Assembly (NCBI GenBank): GCA_016946835.1
Contig: JACVTC010000069.1
Span: forward strand, 535,001 to 565,000
Source of the DNA: Neocallimastix lanati (nom. inval.)
Taxonomy: Eukaryota > Neocallimastigomycota > Neocallimastigomycetes > Neocallimastigales > Neocallimastigaceae
Length of the DNA stretch: 30,000 bases
Direction of reading: 5' to 3'
The notes below the pieces were generated by a model. That model was not told the origin of the DNA. It searched no databases and saw nothing but the letters and a program-made list of their open reading frames with translations. Of the stretch, positions 8,559-22,957 are shown piece after piece. Both the position numbers and the translations under genes were made by a program. The first letter of the stretch is position 1; the number at the start of each line of letters is the position of its first letter.

Positions 8559-9406
8559 CACGATTTTAGATTAACTAGATTTTAGGTTATTTAGACTTAT
8601 TTTTTATTTTATTTTTTTTTTTTTAAGTCTTTAAATTTATAATAAAATATTATTATTATTTTATATATTATCTTTGAGAAATAATAACAATAAAATAGAA
8701 ATATAAATAATTGTAAATAATTATAATTCTATTGTTATTTAATATTTTATTTATTTACTAAGAATTCTAAATTTTCTTTTATTATTTTTATATAGATAAT
8801 AAAAGAAAAAAAAATTATTAAAGATTAAAATAGAGTGGATTAAATATATATCTAACATTTTAATAAATTATATATATATATACTTAAATTTGACCTTAAT
8901 ATTTATTTGATTAATATTTATAAAAAATATTAAGAGAAACATTAAATATCAAATATTATTTTAATGAATTTATATTTTAGTTTATAGTTTAGTATTTAAT
9001 TATTTAATTTAATATTCTTGCGATGGTTATATTTTTATCTTATAATATCAATAAAAATATCAATAAAATTATTTCATTTAATAATACATATTTTTATATT
9101 ATTATTTAAAATGAAAATTTATAATACGCTACAATTAGTTTTTAATTTATTTCAATACTAATTCTATATGTATGATATTTTATTATTACTTAAAGTTTAT
9201 ATTATCATTCTATATCAAATTTATTAATTATATTTAAATTCCATAAAACAAAATAGATTTAAAAATTTTGCATTATAGGTAGTACAAACTTAATATAAAC
9301 ATATAATGAATAATATGAGTAATAATTTAAATTCAGAGTACTACTAAATTTAATAATAGTTAATAATACTAATTAACAATTATTAATGGTGATATAGAAC
9401 CAATAA

Positions 9407-9658
9407 AATAATAATAATCATAATAAATATAATAATAATAATAATAAATAATAATAATAATAAATAATAATAATAATAATAATAAATAATAATAATAATA
9501 ATAATTATAATAATAATAATAATAATAATAATTATAATAATAATAATAATTATAATAATAATAATAATTATAATAAATATAATAATAATAATAAATAATA
9601 GTAATAATAATAGTAATAATAATAGTAATAATAAATAATAATAATAATAATAATAAAA
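9407..9658. repeat. (AAT)n microsatellite with ATT and AGT variants
   Basis: About 250 bp of AAT trinucleotides, broken by AAAT, TTATAAT and, near the right end, TAGTAAT units. No element end is visible next to it. Confidence 0.9.
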
Positions 9659-9940
9659 AGATGAATAATAGGATATAATAGCAAAATTAATTTGATTTCA
9701 TTGTTTTAACATTTGGAAGAATTAAAAATTATAAAATTTTAAATAAGAAAAAATTAGATTAATTTATTTAATATTATTATTATAATATAATTATTGTAAA
9801 TAGTTCAAATTAAAACTTTTATAAAATTTAAAAATTAGAAAAACTGATTCCTATGTTTTATACCAAAAAAAAAAAAAATAAAATAAAATAAAATAAAATA
9901 TTAATGTATTTATATATAAATGGAATATCTATACTAGTAA

Positions 9941-10005
9941 AATTAACCAATGAAATACTATCTAGTCATTATTATATATTTCTGCATTATTGAATATAAA
10001 CAACT
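9941..10005 (+). repeat. Diverged dispersed repeat, copy a
   Basis: Begins ACTAGTAAAATTAA and continues with TCTAGTCATTATTATATATT and AATATAAACAAC. The same order of blocks recurs at 10509-10592 with substitutions and small gaps, and an A-rich tract lies within about 70 bases upstream of both. The nature of the repeat is unknown. Confidence 0.5.
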
Positions 10006-10105
10006 TTTTAATATATTAATCTACTTTTTAATATATTAATCTACTTTTTAATATATTAATCTACTTTTTAATATATTAATCTACTTTTTAATATATTAAT
10101 CTACT
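10003..10105. repeat. 20-bp tandem repeat, 5 copies, each with a 12-bp palindrome
   Basis: Five identical units ACTTTTTAATATATTAATCT start at 10003, 10023, 10043, 10063 and 10083, and a partial unit ends at 10105. Each contains the perfect palindrome TTAATATATTAA (at 10008, 10028, 10048, 10068 and 10088). The spacing is close to two helical turns. The array starts inside the end of diverged repeat copy a. Confidence 0.92.
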
Positions 10106-10508
10106 CATAAATTTAAAATTTTTAATAAAAATTAATAATTTAATATTAATAAATATAAATATAGCTCTTGAATTAAACATAGAGCTAGTCTTTAAACATA
10201 GATTATTAAATAATAAAGATAGTAGATAAAACAAAAATATTGATTGAAGATTAAATAGTGAAAATCGCGGACGAAGCATTAAATATTAATTATTAGTAGT
10301 AAAAATAGTAGTTTTAAATTAATAATCGTAATTTCAATTAATACCTATTTTTTATATATCAGAATATCTTTGCTGAACTTTTTTTTTTTTTTTAACTATA
10401 TCGAATAAGTATATATAAAAAAAAATATTGAAAATAAAATAATATTATAAATAAAATAATAAATTCAAAATATTAGTGAAGAATAAAAAAAAAAAAGGTA
10501 TATCGTTT

Positions 10509-10592
10509 ACTAGTAAAATTAAGTTAATCAATAGAAGTATGACTAAGCTAGCCATTACTAGGTATTTCTTAATCCATGAGCATAAACAAATT
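10509..10592 (+). repeat. Diverged dispersed repeat, copy b
   Basis: Starts ACTAGTAAAATTAA like 9941-10005, then shows CTAGCCATTACTAGGTATTT and GAGCATAAACAAA aligned to CTAGTCATTATTATATATTT and GAATATAAACAAC of copy a. This copy has more G and C, so it may be closer to the ancestral sequence. Confidence 0.5.
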
Positions 10593-12347
10593 TATGATTT
10601 ATTTATACTATAAATTGATATTATTGGAATCTAATTATTTAATAATATTACTTTCATAATGATATATTACGATAAAATTAATATTTTATATATTGTAAAA
10701 AAAAAATAATAAAATAAATAAATAAATAAATAAATATTAATATATGCTTTTTATTTATATAATTTATTTATATTATTTTATTATGTTTATTAACTTTGGC
10801 TAAAACATAAAAATAATTTATATATATGAGAAAAAAAAAATTTATTTATAATTTTAATTTTTAATCATTCTTTGGCTCGTACTCTTTTACTATTTTTGTT
10901 ACATTAAGTTATTCTTTTAATTAATTTTTTTTTAAATTAAATTATATATTATAAATTATATTTAATTTATTATGGATTATTTTACTTAATTGTATCATAA
11001 ATAAGTTATTTATTAATATATTAACTTTTAAATCTTTAAAAAAATAATTATATAAGAAAAAATTTTAATTGTAAAATATAAATCATATATTAATAAATAT
11101 ATAATATTTTATTTAATATCAATTTATTTAATATTTTTATAAATTAGCTATAAATTACTATATATTACATCATATTAATTAATTTAAATAATTATAATTT
11201 CTTGAAGAAAGTGATTTATTACATCATATATTAATTAAATTAATTATTTTTTTTATATAATCATATAAACATCTTTATATTGTAATATATAAAATTTATT
11301 ATCTATTTTCATTTATTATATTAATTTTCTTTTTCTTTTTAAGAAAATTTCGAGAAAATTTCACCAAAATAAAGAAAAAAAGTTCATTTAATTATTAAAA
11401 TTCATATATTATATATATAATAATAAAACTTGAAAGTAGAATTTCTAGAATATCTTAACAATATATTTATTTTAATAATATAACAAAAAATATATCATAT
11501 TTAAATATTTAAATTCATATAAATTATATATATATCTTTTTTTATTTGTTTTGTAAAGAGCTATTAATTCCAATACCAATGATATATAGTATTAATGAAT
11601 TAGTTTTATAAATATTATCTGTTTTTTCTATAATAAAATTAAGTTTTTATAATTTATATTTATAAAAAAAAATAAGATTATATCTAATAAAAGAGTAATA
11701 TTTTAAATTAAGAAAAAATGCTTATATCAATCCCACCTTTTGAAATAGTTTTATATTTATTACTCAATAACAATAGGAATAAATAAAAATTAATATTTAA
11801 ATAAAAAAAATTGACAAATTTAGATTAATTAATATACTTGAAAAGTATAATTAATAGTAAAATTCTAATATTAATAGAATTTTTTTATTAAAAATTAATT
11901 AAGTTGTGTAATTTCTATCAATTATATTTAGCCAATAAAAATAATGTGAAACTCTTTAATTAAAATAATAAATATATAATATAATATAAGAAAATCCTTT
12001 TTGAATTTAATAAAAAATAAAAGAATAATAAGATAATTTTATTTCATTAATATATGATATTTAAAATTTAAGATTTATGTAAATTTATATATAAATATAA
12101 AAAAAAATTATTTAACTTTTATTAATACTTAATAATTTAATTTTAATAAAATAATAAATAAATATTTCTATTGAATTATTATTAAAAATTAAACTTTATT
12201 AACTATAAATTTATATTAAAAAAAAAAAAAAAAAGACGCAGTTTAGCTATTTTTTTGAAATACTTTTCGTTAATTATTAAAATCAAAATAAAAAAGTCTA
12301 AGAAGAAATATCAAAAATGTTTATACAATAAAATTCATCTACTAAAA

Positions 12348-12380
12348 ATAAAATGAAATAAAATGAAATAAAATGAAATA
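12348..12380. repeat. 10-bp tandem repeat ATAAAATGAA, 3 copies
   Basis: Three perfect decamer units follow one another. Short slippage-type repeat without other context. Confidence 0.8.
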
Positions 12381-12658
12381 TTATTAATAAAATATAAAAA
12401 TTATCATTAATGAATAATTAAATATATAAGAATCTATTCAAAAATTTAAATAGATGATTAAAAATATTAATCATTTAAAATACTTTTTTATTTATTATAA
12501 TGAATAATAAATTAGACAATAAAATATTTTTATACTTTAAATATTAATGTTAAAATAAGTATTTAATTATTTTAAATTTTATTTAATTACTTTTTTTTTT
12601 TTTTTTTTTTTTTTTTGACCCTATCATTAAAAGCAATTAATATATTTGATATTACTCA

Positions 12659-12719
12659 AATAATAATAATAGTAATAATAATAATAATAATAGTAATAAT
12701 AATAATAATAATAATAATT
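12659..12719. repeat. (AAT)n microsatellite
   Basis: About twenty AAT units, with AGT interruptions near 12670 and 12691. Confidence 0.85.
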
Positions 12720-13348
12720 TAATGATATCAAAAATATAAACCAATAATTTAATATATATTTATATAAATAATATTAATAAATGTATAAATATATATATTT
12801 TTTAATTTTTTTATTACTACATTATCAAATATGAGATAAAATCATATTAATTCATTTAATAATATATGTTTAAATAATTTAAAATTGATATTAAATTATA
12901 GTGTAATATGATACTATTAATTATCATAATCATTTCATTATCGTAATTTTTTCTAATTAATAAACAAAAGATAAATAAATAAAAAAAAAAAAACAGATGG
13001 AAATATTAATAAATTAAAGTATATGATATTGATATTAATAAGAGAAAAAATACCATTAAATTTCTAATTAATTTTTTTTTCTTTTTTTCTTTTAAATAAT
13101 AATCTTGAAAAGAAAATTAAATAATTTAAAATATATTGAAATTCTCATAAATATATCGTTAATGTTAAATTCGCATAGTTTATTTCTATTGTCTCTTTCC
13201 TCTTATTTTAATTATTATTTTAATGCTTTTATCCTGTTGTTAAAATAATCGCATTAAATCAATTCAATAATTTTTAATTTATTATTTTATTATATTAATT
13301 ATGATATTAATTAAAATAATAATAATAATAAATATAAATTTAATAACT

Positions 13349-13490
13349 TTTTTTTTTTTTTTTTTTTTTTAAAAAAAATTATAATAAATGTATTTTTTTT
13401 TTTTTTTTTAAAAAGAATTTTTATAAATGTATTTTTTTTTTTTTTTTTTAAAAAAAATTATTATAAATGTATTTTTTTTTTTTTTATTTT
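13349..13490. repeat. About 50-bp poly(T)-containing tandem repeat, 3 copies
   Basis: Units consist of a T run of 16-25, then AAAAAAAATTATAATAAATG or a close variant, then TATTTT leading into the next T run. The second unit has AAAAAGAATTTTTATAAATG. Unit length varies with the T run. Confidence 0.8.
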
Positions 13491-14978
13491 AATAAACTTA
13501 CAGGCTTTATAGTTCCAATAAACAATGATTAATGATTACGTAAACTGAATGATGAATTTCATTTGTTTACCAAAATTAATATATTTATTAATTATTTAAT
13601 TAATTAACTTTAAAATCTTTTTTTTTTTTTTTAGAAAATTCGAATTTCCATTTCTTTTTTTTTAATAGAAATTTAATACATATATTTTCATTTAAATTAT
13701 TAAACTTTAATTATTATTAAACTTTATTTAAATAATATAATAGTATTTATTATATTCATTGAATTAATTTATATTTATTAAGTTTGGAATTAATTAAAAA
13801 ATTATTAAGTAGAAATATTTTAAAAATTTTAGAATATTCTTTTTTCTAATATTATATATTTATATTTATATTTAATTTATTAATTTATAATTATAAATAT
13901 AATTATTTATATGTAAAATTTTAATTTTTTATTTTTTAATTTTTTTTTTTACTGAATTAATAAATATATACAAATAAAAAAAAAAAAAAAATTAAAAAAA
14001 AAATTTTTTTTTTATTGTTCTGTCACATATTATATAATATATCTAAAATAAATTCTTTCAAATTTTTTCTTATTCATTAAATCAATACTTTATTTTGCAT
14101 TCTTTTTTTTTTTTAAATTTGAAATTTGAAGTTTGTTTAATAAAAAATAAAGTAATTCATACAATGAACAATAAATAATAATTGATTATTGTTTAAACTA
14201 ATGGATTTTTGTATTGATTAAATTTTTTTAATTATTTGACAAATTCCATGTCAGGTAATATAAATTTATACAAAAGATAATTACTCAGATTATGATAAAA
14301 TATTAATTTTTTTTTCCTTATTAAATATAATAATTCCTATTATTATTATAAAAGTTTTAAAAAATCATATAATAGTTGAAACTATAACAACTAATTAAAA
14401 TATAATGCCAAAATTATAACTGAAGTAATGAAAAAAAAAAAAAAAAAACTATTATTATTATTTATACATACTAAAAATTATATAATTTAAAAAATCATTG
14501 ATAATATAATAAATATAATGTTACATAATGATTTTTTTAATGTGATATGAAGGAGTATAAAAAAATATTAAAAGAGACAACTGGTTATTTTTTTATTATT
14601 TTATTATTATTACGTATATCAAAATATATTTATTATTATCATCATACTATTAATATTAATATTTTTTTTTATGACATAATTTATTCTTTTATTCATTTTT
14701 TTTAATAAATTATTATTTTTATTTCTTATTATTTATTATTTTATTTATAATTAATTAATTATATTTTTTATTTAAAATTGATGAACATATAATTATTATA
14801 TATTTGATTTAAATATAAATTAAGAAAAAAAAAAAAAAAAAAAAAAAGGAAGAAACGAAAAACTGAAAATTTTATAAATAGAAATTAATTATATAGATAA
14901 ATTATTGGTACTCCAGATATTAATATAATAATAATATATACTCTAACTTCAATAAAAAATTGAAAATTAGATTATGAG

Positions 14979-15011
<33 letters not shown>

Positions 15012-18000
15012 CAAATCTTTGTTTTTGTTAATAATTAAAGAAGGTTATGACTAGCTCGTGATAATCATTACATTTTCCATTAAATATATAATAATATATA
15101 TTATATTAAAGTTTTACCTTTTTTAGAATTGTAAAAGATATAATTATTAAAATGTAGTTTGTAAATAAATAAAATATTACTAAATATTTTATTTGTTTAT
15201 GAATTACATTTTAATTATAACTTTCATTTTTCTAACAACAATAATTAATATATATATATTTTAAAGATATTTTTTTTTTATGATTTGACTTTTATTTGGG
15301 TATTTGATTTAATAACCCATGGATTGCTGAAATAAATAATAATAAAGCAATTAACATTATTAAAAAAATTCTTGAGAAATAAAAAAAAAAAATTTAAATA
15401 AACCATATAAGGAAAATTTAAATAAATAAAAAGTTTTTCTTAATTTATATTTGATATTTGTATTTATAATTATTTTATTTTCTAGTATATATTAATTGAT
15501 CTATAATAATTATTATTATTATTTTATTTTTATTGTTAAATTTTGCCATATTATGAAAAAAAAAGAGAAAAAAGAAAGTATTATATTAATATTTATTAAG
15601 AAAAAAATAAATAAAGAAAATTCTTATTTTATTTCATTATTATTTCAGAATGGAAAACATTGAATAAATAAATATATGAATATTTATAGATTAATTTTCA
15701 TTATTTAAAAATTTATAAAATAGAGTTTTTTGTTTTTTTTTTTTTTTAAAATTTGTTTTATGAATATAGATATATATATATATTTTATATAATCATGGTT
15801 ATATTAATATTTTAAATAATAATTTAAGTTTAAAATGAATAAAAATTTAGCCATGAATACTTTCTTTGTAATCTTAAATCATAATGATATCAAAGAATAT
15901 AATAATTTATATACATTTATACTAAAATTAGTAATATAACTTCAATGATAATAAATAGAAAAAATCAAGATAATATGATAAAGTACTATTAATTTTTGAA
16001 ACTCTATAAATATTTATATATATAGATTTTAAATTATAATAATTTTTTTTATGAACTAAAAAAAAAAATTATAAATGGAATGGGTTAAAATTTAAAATTT
16101 ATTATTTTTTTTAAGAAAAAATTTAAAAAAAAAATTGTATAATATTAATATAAAATGATAATATTATCTATTATTCTTTTATGGGAATATTTTTTTATTA
16201 TTCTCATATTATGTTAATATAAAATTTTTTTTTTAAACTACTATGAAAAAAATTCAAAAATGCAATAGAATCAAGTTATTAATAGAATTGAATATTGTAG
16301 AACTTTTATTAAAACATATATAATTTAGTATAAACTATTATAATTTATAATTTTTAATAATTTATAATATATATCTAGTAATTATAAAATATATTTATAA
16401 TATATTTAGTAGGATACAATCTTTATAATAGCTATTATAATAAATGTATAGATTATATATATCAAACCTATAAATTAAACTTTAATTATTATAAAACCTT
16501 TATATATTTTCCCCTCCGATTAATATTTAACTTTAATTATTATTATTTTCAAACTATAACTTATTTAAAGTAAAGTAATAATTTTTTTTTTAAACTTATA
16601 TAGAGTATAAAAGTAACATCTGATGATAGAATAAAATAAATAAGTAAAATGATAAAAAAAAAAAGAAAAGAAAAAAATAAGCCGTTCAAATGTGCTTATA
16701 TGTGTTTGTATGAATCCCAATACATTAAATGAAAATTAAGCATTTATTTATACAATTATATACATATATGTTTAAAAATATAAAAATAAAAAAAATAAAA
16801 ATTCGTTAGTAAATCTCTTATCTTTAATTATATATATAATATTTTTTTGTTAGATTTGGTAAAAAAAAAAAAAAAAAGTATTATAACAAATATAATAAAA
16901 CAAAATAGAAATAATTATAATAATAATAATTTATATTCATTAAATAAGAAAGAAAAAGCTATAAGTGTAATTGAGAATGTAATATAAATGAAAGAAAAAT
17001 AAAAAGTGTTAAATTGCTATATTTAAATTACTGGTAATTAATAATTATTTAATAATCTTATTCATATTCTAATCATATATTATTAATTTTTGAGGTTTAA
17101 AATTTTTTCTTGGTATTTGAGATTTTATAATAATTTAATCATTTCATTCGTTTTTTTTTTTTTTTTTTTTAGTATATAAATTTTTATTTTGTACTAAATA
17201 TTAATTATTATATAATATTAATTTAATTATTTATTAATTATTTATTATAAGTATGATATATTAACTTTATTAACTAATAAAATAAAGTTATATTAATTAT
17301 CTTTTCATAAATATTTATTACTTTATTAAAATTTATTAAAATACTAGATTAAATCATTTATTAATTATCTTTTTTATACCTGAACTTTTTGTAATATGAA
17401 AATTAAATATAAAATTTTAAAAGTAAAAGATATATTTATTTATGGTATTATTAAATTATGTATGATATGATTAAAACCAGAATAAAGAAGTGATATTTAT
17501 TAAATTATATAATTTTAATTAAATAGGAATTAGAATATTTAACTCTAAAAATTCAGTTTTATCTTTTTTTTTAATTTTCCATTTATGTATTTTCAATATA
17601 TTATTAAATATATTTTTTAAATTAAAATCTCGGCATTTAATATTTTATATTAACACTCAATATTAGTTTTATATTAAAAATACATATTTTAATAAAGATT
17701 AAAGTTTCTATTTATATAATATGTGTAATATGACTTTTATTATTTATAATGTAATATACATCTAATTATAATTACTATTTTTAATAATTGAATAAATTTT
17801 CCAATAAAAAAAATCCAAATGGATATAGAAATAAAAAAATAATTTATTAATAAATATAAAAAAAAATTTTAATAAAGGTATAAATTTGTTTTTTCATAAT
17901 ATTTTGAGATTATATATATATATATATATAAAATAGTATTTAATACTAACATTGTTATTTATTATTATAGTATCATCATATAACTATTTTCTTATTAAAT

Positions 18001-21000
18001 ATATATTAAAATATTAAAAATATAAATACTAAAATAAAAATATATAAAAAGAAAATATAATTGATTATTTAACAAATGATAAATATAATTTTTTATTCAA
18101 TGTTAATTCTTTTATTAAAAAATAAAATAAGAGAATCAAAAAAATTGTTTTATTTTCAAATTTTAAAATGAAATTTTCAAACAGATTTTTCCATAAATAG
18201 TTAATAAGGTTACATATATAAAATGTGATTTACTGTGACTGGTATCACTTGAATATACATAATTTTACAGATTCTCCAGAATTTTAATAAATATAAAAAA
18301 TAATAAAAATTTACTATTTCACATATAAATCTGTTTATAATATTGAAAATATTTATTATGTGAATGTTACATCATAATTTAATATATGTGATCCATTAAA
18401 TAATTCAATATAAAAGTCTTTATAAATAAATATATTCTCACAATATATTATGATATTTGTATATTACCAGTATAATTTTTTTTTTTTACTTTATTATCAA
18501 AAATACAGAATATTTTATAACATTTATATTTTTCAAAAAAATATAGAACTTCATTTTTTTTTTTTCTAAAATTTTTTTTATTATAAAAATTATTAGTAAA
18601 AGAATTTTAAACATTTTTTTAATAATATTTTTTTGAAAATGAATACAAAATAAAGATAAAAAAAAAAAAAAAAAACAGATAAAAATTAATATAATATAAT
18701 AGATTATGTATTTTTTTTATGATATTCAATATAAATTTTTAATGTTTAAAAAATATTTTAAAAACATTAAAATGATTAATATTTGATGAAATAATAACAA
18801 TTATGATATTTTATATAAATGATATTAATTGTATGATAATTAGTCCGAACTAATAATGACAATAATATATATGTATAATATTAACAGGATGCATATATAT
18901 ATATTTAATAGATAGACTTAAAATATAAAAATTATTATATTATTCCTAATGTAACCATTTTTTAAATATTTTCAATTGTTAGTTAATATTTAATATTAAT
19001 AAAAAAAAAGTTTTCAATATTATTTATTTATATTGCATTAATTATTTAAATAGTTATTGTTTGCCATAATCATTTAAAATCTTCTATTAAATTTTATAAT
19101 ATTCTTTGAACCAAAAAAAAAAAAAAAATTAAACAATTAAAATTGTAAAATAAACATTTATTTTATTATAATTATTGTTTAATTATACTTTAAATGGTAG
19201 TTAAAATATGAGAAATAAAGTTAAATAATTATATGTTTTAACATTTTTAATAACAAAAAAAAAATTAATAAAAATATTACTTTCTATTTCCATTTACCCA
19301 TAAAAAATTAATAACAATAAATAAATTAAAATTATTAAAGAAAGGAAAGATTCTTTAATTTTTATATTATTCATAATAAATAATTATTGATTTAAAAAAT
19401 TTTTACTCTACAAATATATATATATTCTTTGAATGTTTTATGCTTTATGTTTAATATTTGATATAATATCATTTTAAAAATTCATAATTAATTTTTAGAA
19501 GAAGAACCAAGTATTCTTTGCTATTACTAATTAAGAAATAAATTTTGTAATAATAATATAATAAAAAAAATTTTTTTTTTTTTTTTTTTTTTTACATTTT
19601 TATATATTTTGATATTAATATTATTAATTAATACTTTTTTTTTTTTTATAATATGACCGAAGATATTAATTAAACTGAAAATTAATTAATATAGTTTGAT
19701 AAAAATCTCAAAATATTATTTAAGTAGATGATTTACATATCGAATTCATAATTTATTATTTACATACGTCGGATTAATAGGATATAAATTAATAAAATTT
19801 TATATTTTATATTAATATTTGTATATACATATATTATGGATATAAATAAATAAATGAATAAATACATAAATAAATAAATATATACATAAATAAATAAATA
19901 AATAAATAAATTTGTAAATAATATATTAATTTTTTATTAATTTATATTATATTATATTTTTGATTAATAATTTAAAAAAATAAAATTTTTTTATTGTGGA
20001 TAATATATAGCCCTCAAGAAAACGTAAAGTATACATGAAAAAAATATTCTTTATCTTTTTTATATTGTGTTAATGTGTTTTATTTTTTAAAATTTATTAA
20101 AATTACCTATAAACTATATTTTACATAATAAAAATAAAATCATAAAAGAAGGTGAAGAGCTTAATAAGTAATTCCTTATTATAAAAATACTAATAAAATT
20201 TTGTATTATTGTTACTACTGTTTTCTTCATAAATAAGAGTAGAAAAAAAAAAGTATTTAATAATAGAACTATATAATATATAAATTTATATATAATTTAA
20301 TAATGTAATTTTAAAGTTAATATATTACATATATATTATATAAACTTTTTTATTTTTTAATATAAATTAATTAAATATTTATATACATAATAAATTCTTC
20401 AGCCTCATAAAATATTACATAAATTTTATATTTATAATAATTACGAAATAATATTATTAATTAAAGTTTTCATAATTATTAAATATTTTGCCATATATAG
20501 AAAACTTCATTAATTATATTTATATTAATTAATTAAAAGTTAAATCAATAATAAAATATGTTACTATATTAATATGAAAAGATATTTAACTTTCATTTAA
20601 TTATTTTATTTATTTTTTAAGTAATTAAGAAATAGATGAATTCTAAAATTAAAACTATTATAATAATTAATATAAATTAATTTTATTTAATATACATTAT
20701 TTAATTTATTTCAATATATATTATTTATAAGTTTAACATGCTATTTAAAAAATAATATAAAGTTGGTATTCTAGTTTTAAATTCATTTCATTACCTATTT
20801 AATATATTAAATTTCTATTGTTATACAAATTCTATTGATTTAAGTTTGATAGATTATATATATTTTTTTCTAATAATTATTAGAGGAAAATATTCCAATT
20901 CATTTCATATTATTTCATGTCCTATATTCAATTATATATTAAATAGAAAAAAATTTTTTTATTATAAAAAAATATTATATTATTATTATTATTATTATTT

Positions 21001-21278
21001 TTTTTTTATTTCTTCTTTTTATAATGATTTATTTATTTAAAGAAGAATATAAATGATATAATAATGGTTTTTGCGATAAATGAAATAGTAAAATAATATA
21101 TATATTATTTTATTATAAAATATATTTAAATATATTTAAACTATATAATTAATTTGTTATTCAATATAATTTCAAGAATTCTAATTATATTTAGAGTATA
21201 TTAAATAATAATAGTGTGATTAATAATAATTATTAATATATGATATTTACAATTAATTATATAATTACATATTATATT

Positions 21279-21405
21279 TATATTATATTTATATATTGTG
21301 AATTCTTTCATTATCCTTTTAATAACATTACTATTAAACTAATTATATTTATATATTGTGAATTCTTTCAATATCCTTTTAATAACATTACTATTAAACT
21401 AATTA
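21279..21405. repeat. 60-bp tandem duplication
   Basis: Two units of exactly 60 bp, the second starting at about 21341. They share TATATTTATATATTGTGAAT, TCTTTCA, TATCCTTTTAATAACATTAC and TATTAAACTAATTA, and differ at one position (CATTATCC versus CAATATCC). Because 60 is a multiple of three, the duplication sits in a plus-strand open frame of 61 codons, but the Ile/Tyr/Asn composition does not suggest a real protein. Confidence 0.9.
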
Positions 21406-21616
21406 AATATAATATATTGTATTAAATTGAAGTATTATGTTGTATATAAACGCTTTTTTATTAAGATATATGATTTTTAAATAAGTTAATAAATTCAATA
21501 TTACCTTTGAATAGTAAATTAGTGTAGCATTATATTCTGATTACATATAATACAATATAAATAGAATGTATTATACTAAATATTATAAATATTATTATTT
21601 TTCATTTTAAGAAGTA

Positions 21617-21690
21617 ATAAATAAATAATAATTAAATAATAAATAATAAATAATAAATAATAATAAATAATTAATAAATAATAAATAGTT
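21617..21690. repeat. (AAATAAT)n-type microsatellite
   Basis: A short array of AAATAAT heptamers with AATTAAT variants, the same unit as in the much longer array at 27740-28060. Confidence 0.8.
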
Positions 21691-22925
21691 ATAGTGATAT
21701 AATAATCAAATAATAGATAATAAATCAATAAAATTTGATGATATTAAATTCATAGACAAAAGATTAAGTTCTAGTTTTTTTTTTTTTTTTTTTTTTTTAT
21801 AAAAAATTATTCTATCTCTATCTCATCTTTTTTTCTTTTCTCTCCATAATGTATATATGTTAGGGCCATATACACCAATAATGTTGTTTATTTACAATTA
21901 CGTATAATAAATTTCATTATTCTATCTATCTATCTATAATAAAAATTTCAATTTTTACTATTTTTAATTGTTATTATATATATATATATTTTAATACTAC
22001 TATCTTTTTATTTTAAATTAAAATTTTGTGGTATTAATAATTAATAAGAGTTTATTGAATAAATTAATAAAAATTTAAAAAGTAAAAAAAAATATATGTA
22101 ATATATAAATAAATTAAATAATTTTTTTAAAAATATTTATATATACAAAATCGAATCTTGTTCCAGCTCTTTTATAATCTTTTATAATTAATTTAATATG
22201 CAATAATATATAATAATATATACCAATATATGTAATAAATATATAATATATTGCCAATAAATGTGATTATAAATGGGGTAAAAAAAAAAAGAATTTTATT
22301 ATATATATAATATAGAAGAATTGAAAAGAAATAAAATTTCTATTAATTTAAATGTATTTCTAATCCATTTAATTTCTCCATTTATTAGAAATATTTTATT
22401 ATTATATAAGGTTTAATATATAATTAAGAATATGTGATATATTATTTAATTTAATAAAATAAATCGTTTAACCATTAAAATTAATTTTAAGATTATATTT
22501 CCTAAATAATTGATAATATATTATAAAAATATATTACAATTAAATGGTCTAGTTATATTTCGCATATCTCAATTTCATATATATTAAATATGTTGGCTAG
22601 TTCTTTTATAATATATTAAACCATATTTTTCATAAATTTTATTTTATAATAAACCTTATTACTTAATAAAATTTCCATATATTATAATTTTATTTCATAT
22701 ATGATAATAAAAGTATAATCTTTTTTTTTTTTAAAAATTTATTTTTATATTAAAAGAATAAATATAAAATACATTATAAATATATTTAAATATATTATTT
22801 TATTTTAATTTTTAATATTTAATTAAAAATTATAATATATTAGAATATATATAATTTATGTAAATCAAATGGTTATGTAAAATTTTTTTTAATAAAAAAA
22901 ATTCATATATAAATATAATTAATTA

Positions 22926-22957
<32 letters not shown>

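Noticed and set aside
8411-8580. Target-site duplication around the second retroposon copy
   Set aside because: Only five- or six-base AT matches are found between the flanks.
10003-10105. CRISPR-like array
   Set aside because: Units are contiguous and identical without spacers, and the DNA is eukaryotic.
21831-21905. Slightly G+C-richer patch with an 18-codon frame from 21849
   Set aside because: Too short, ends at TAA, and no recognisable similarity.
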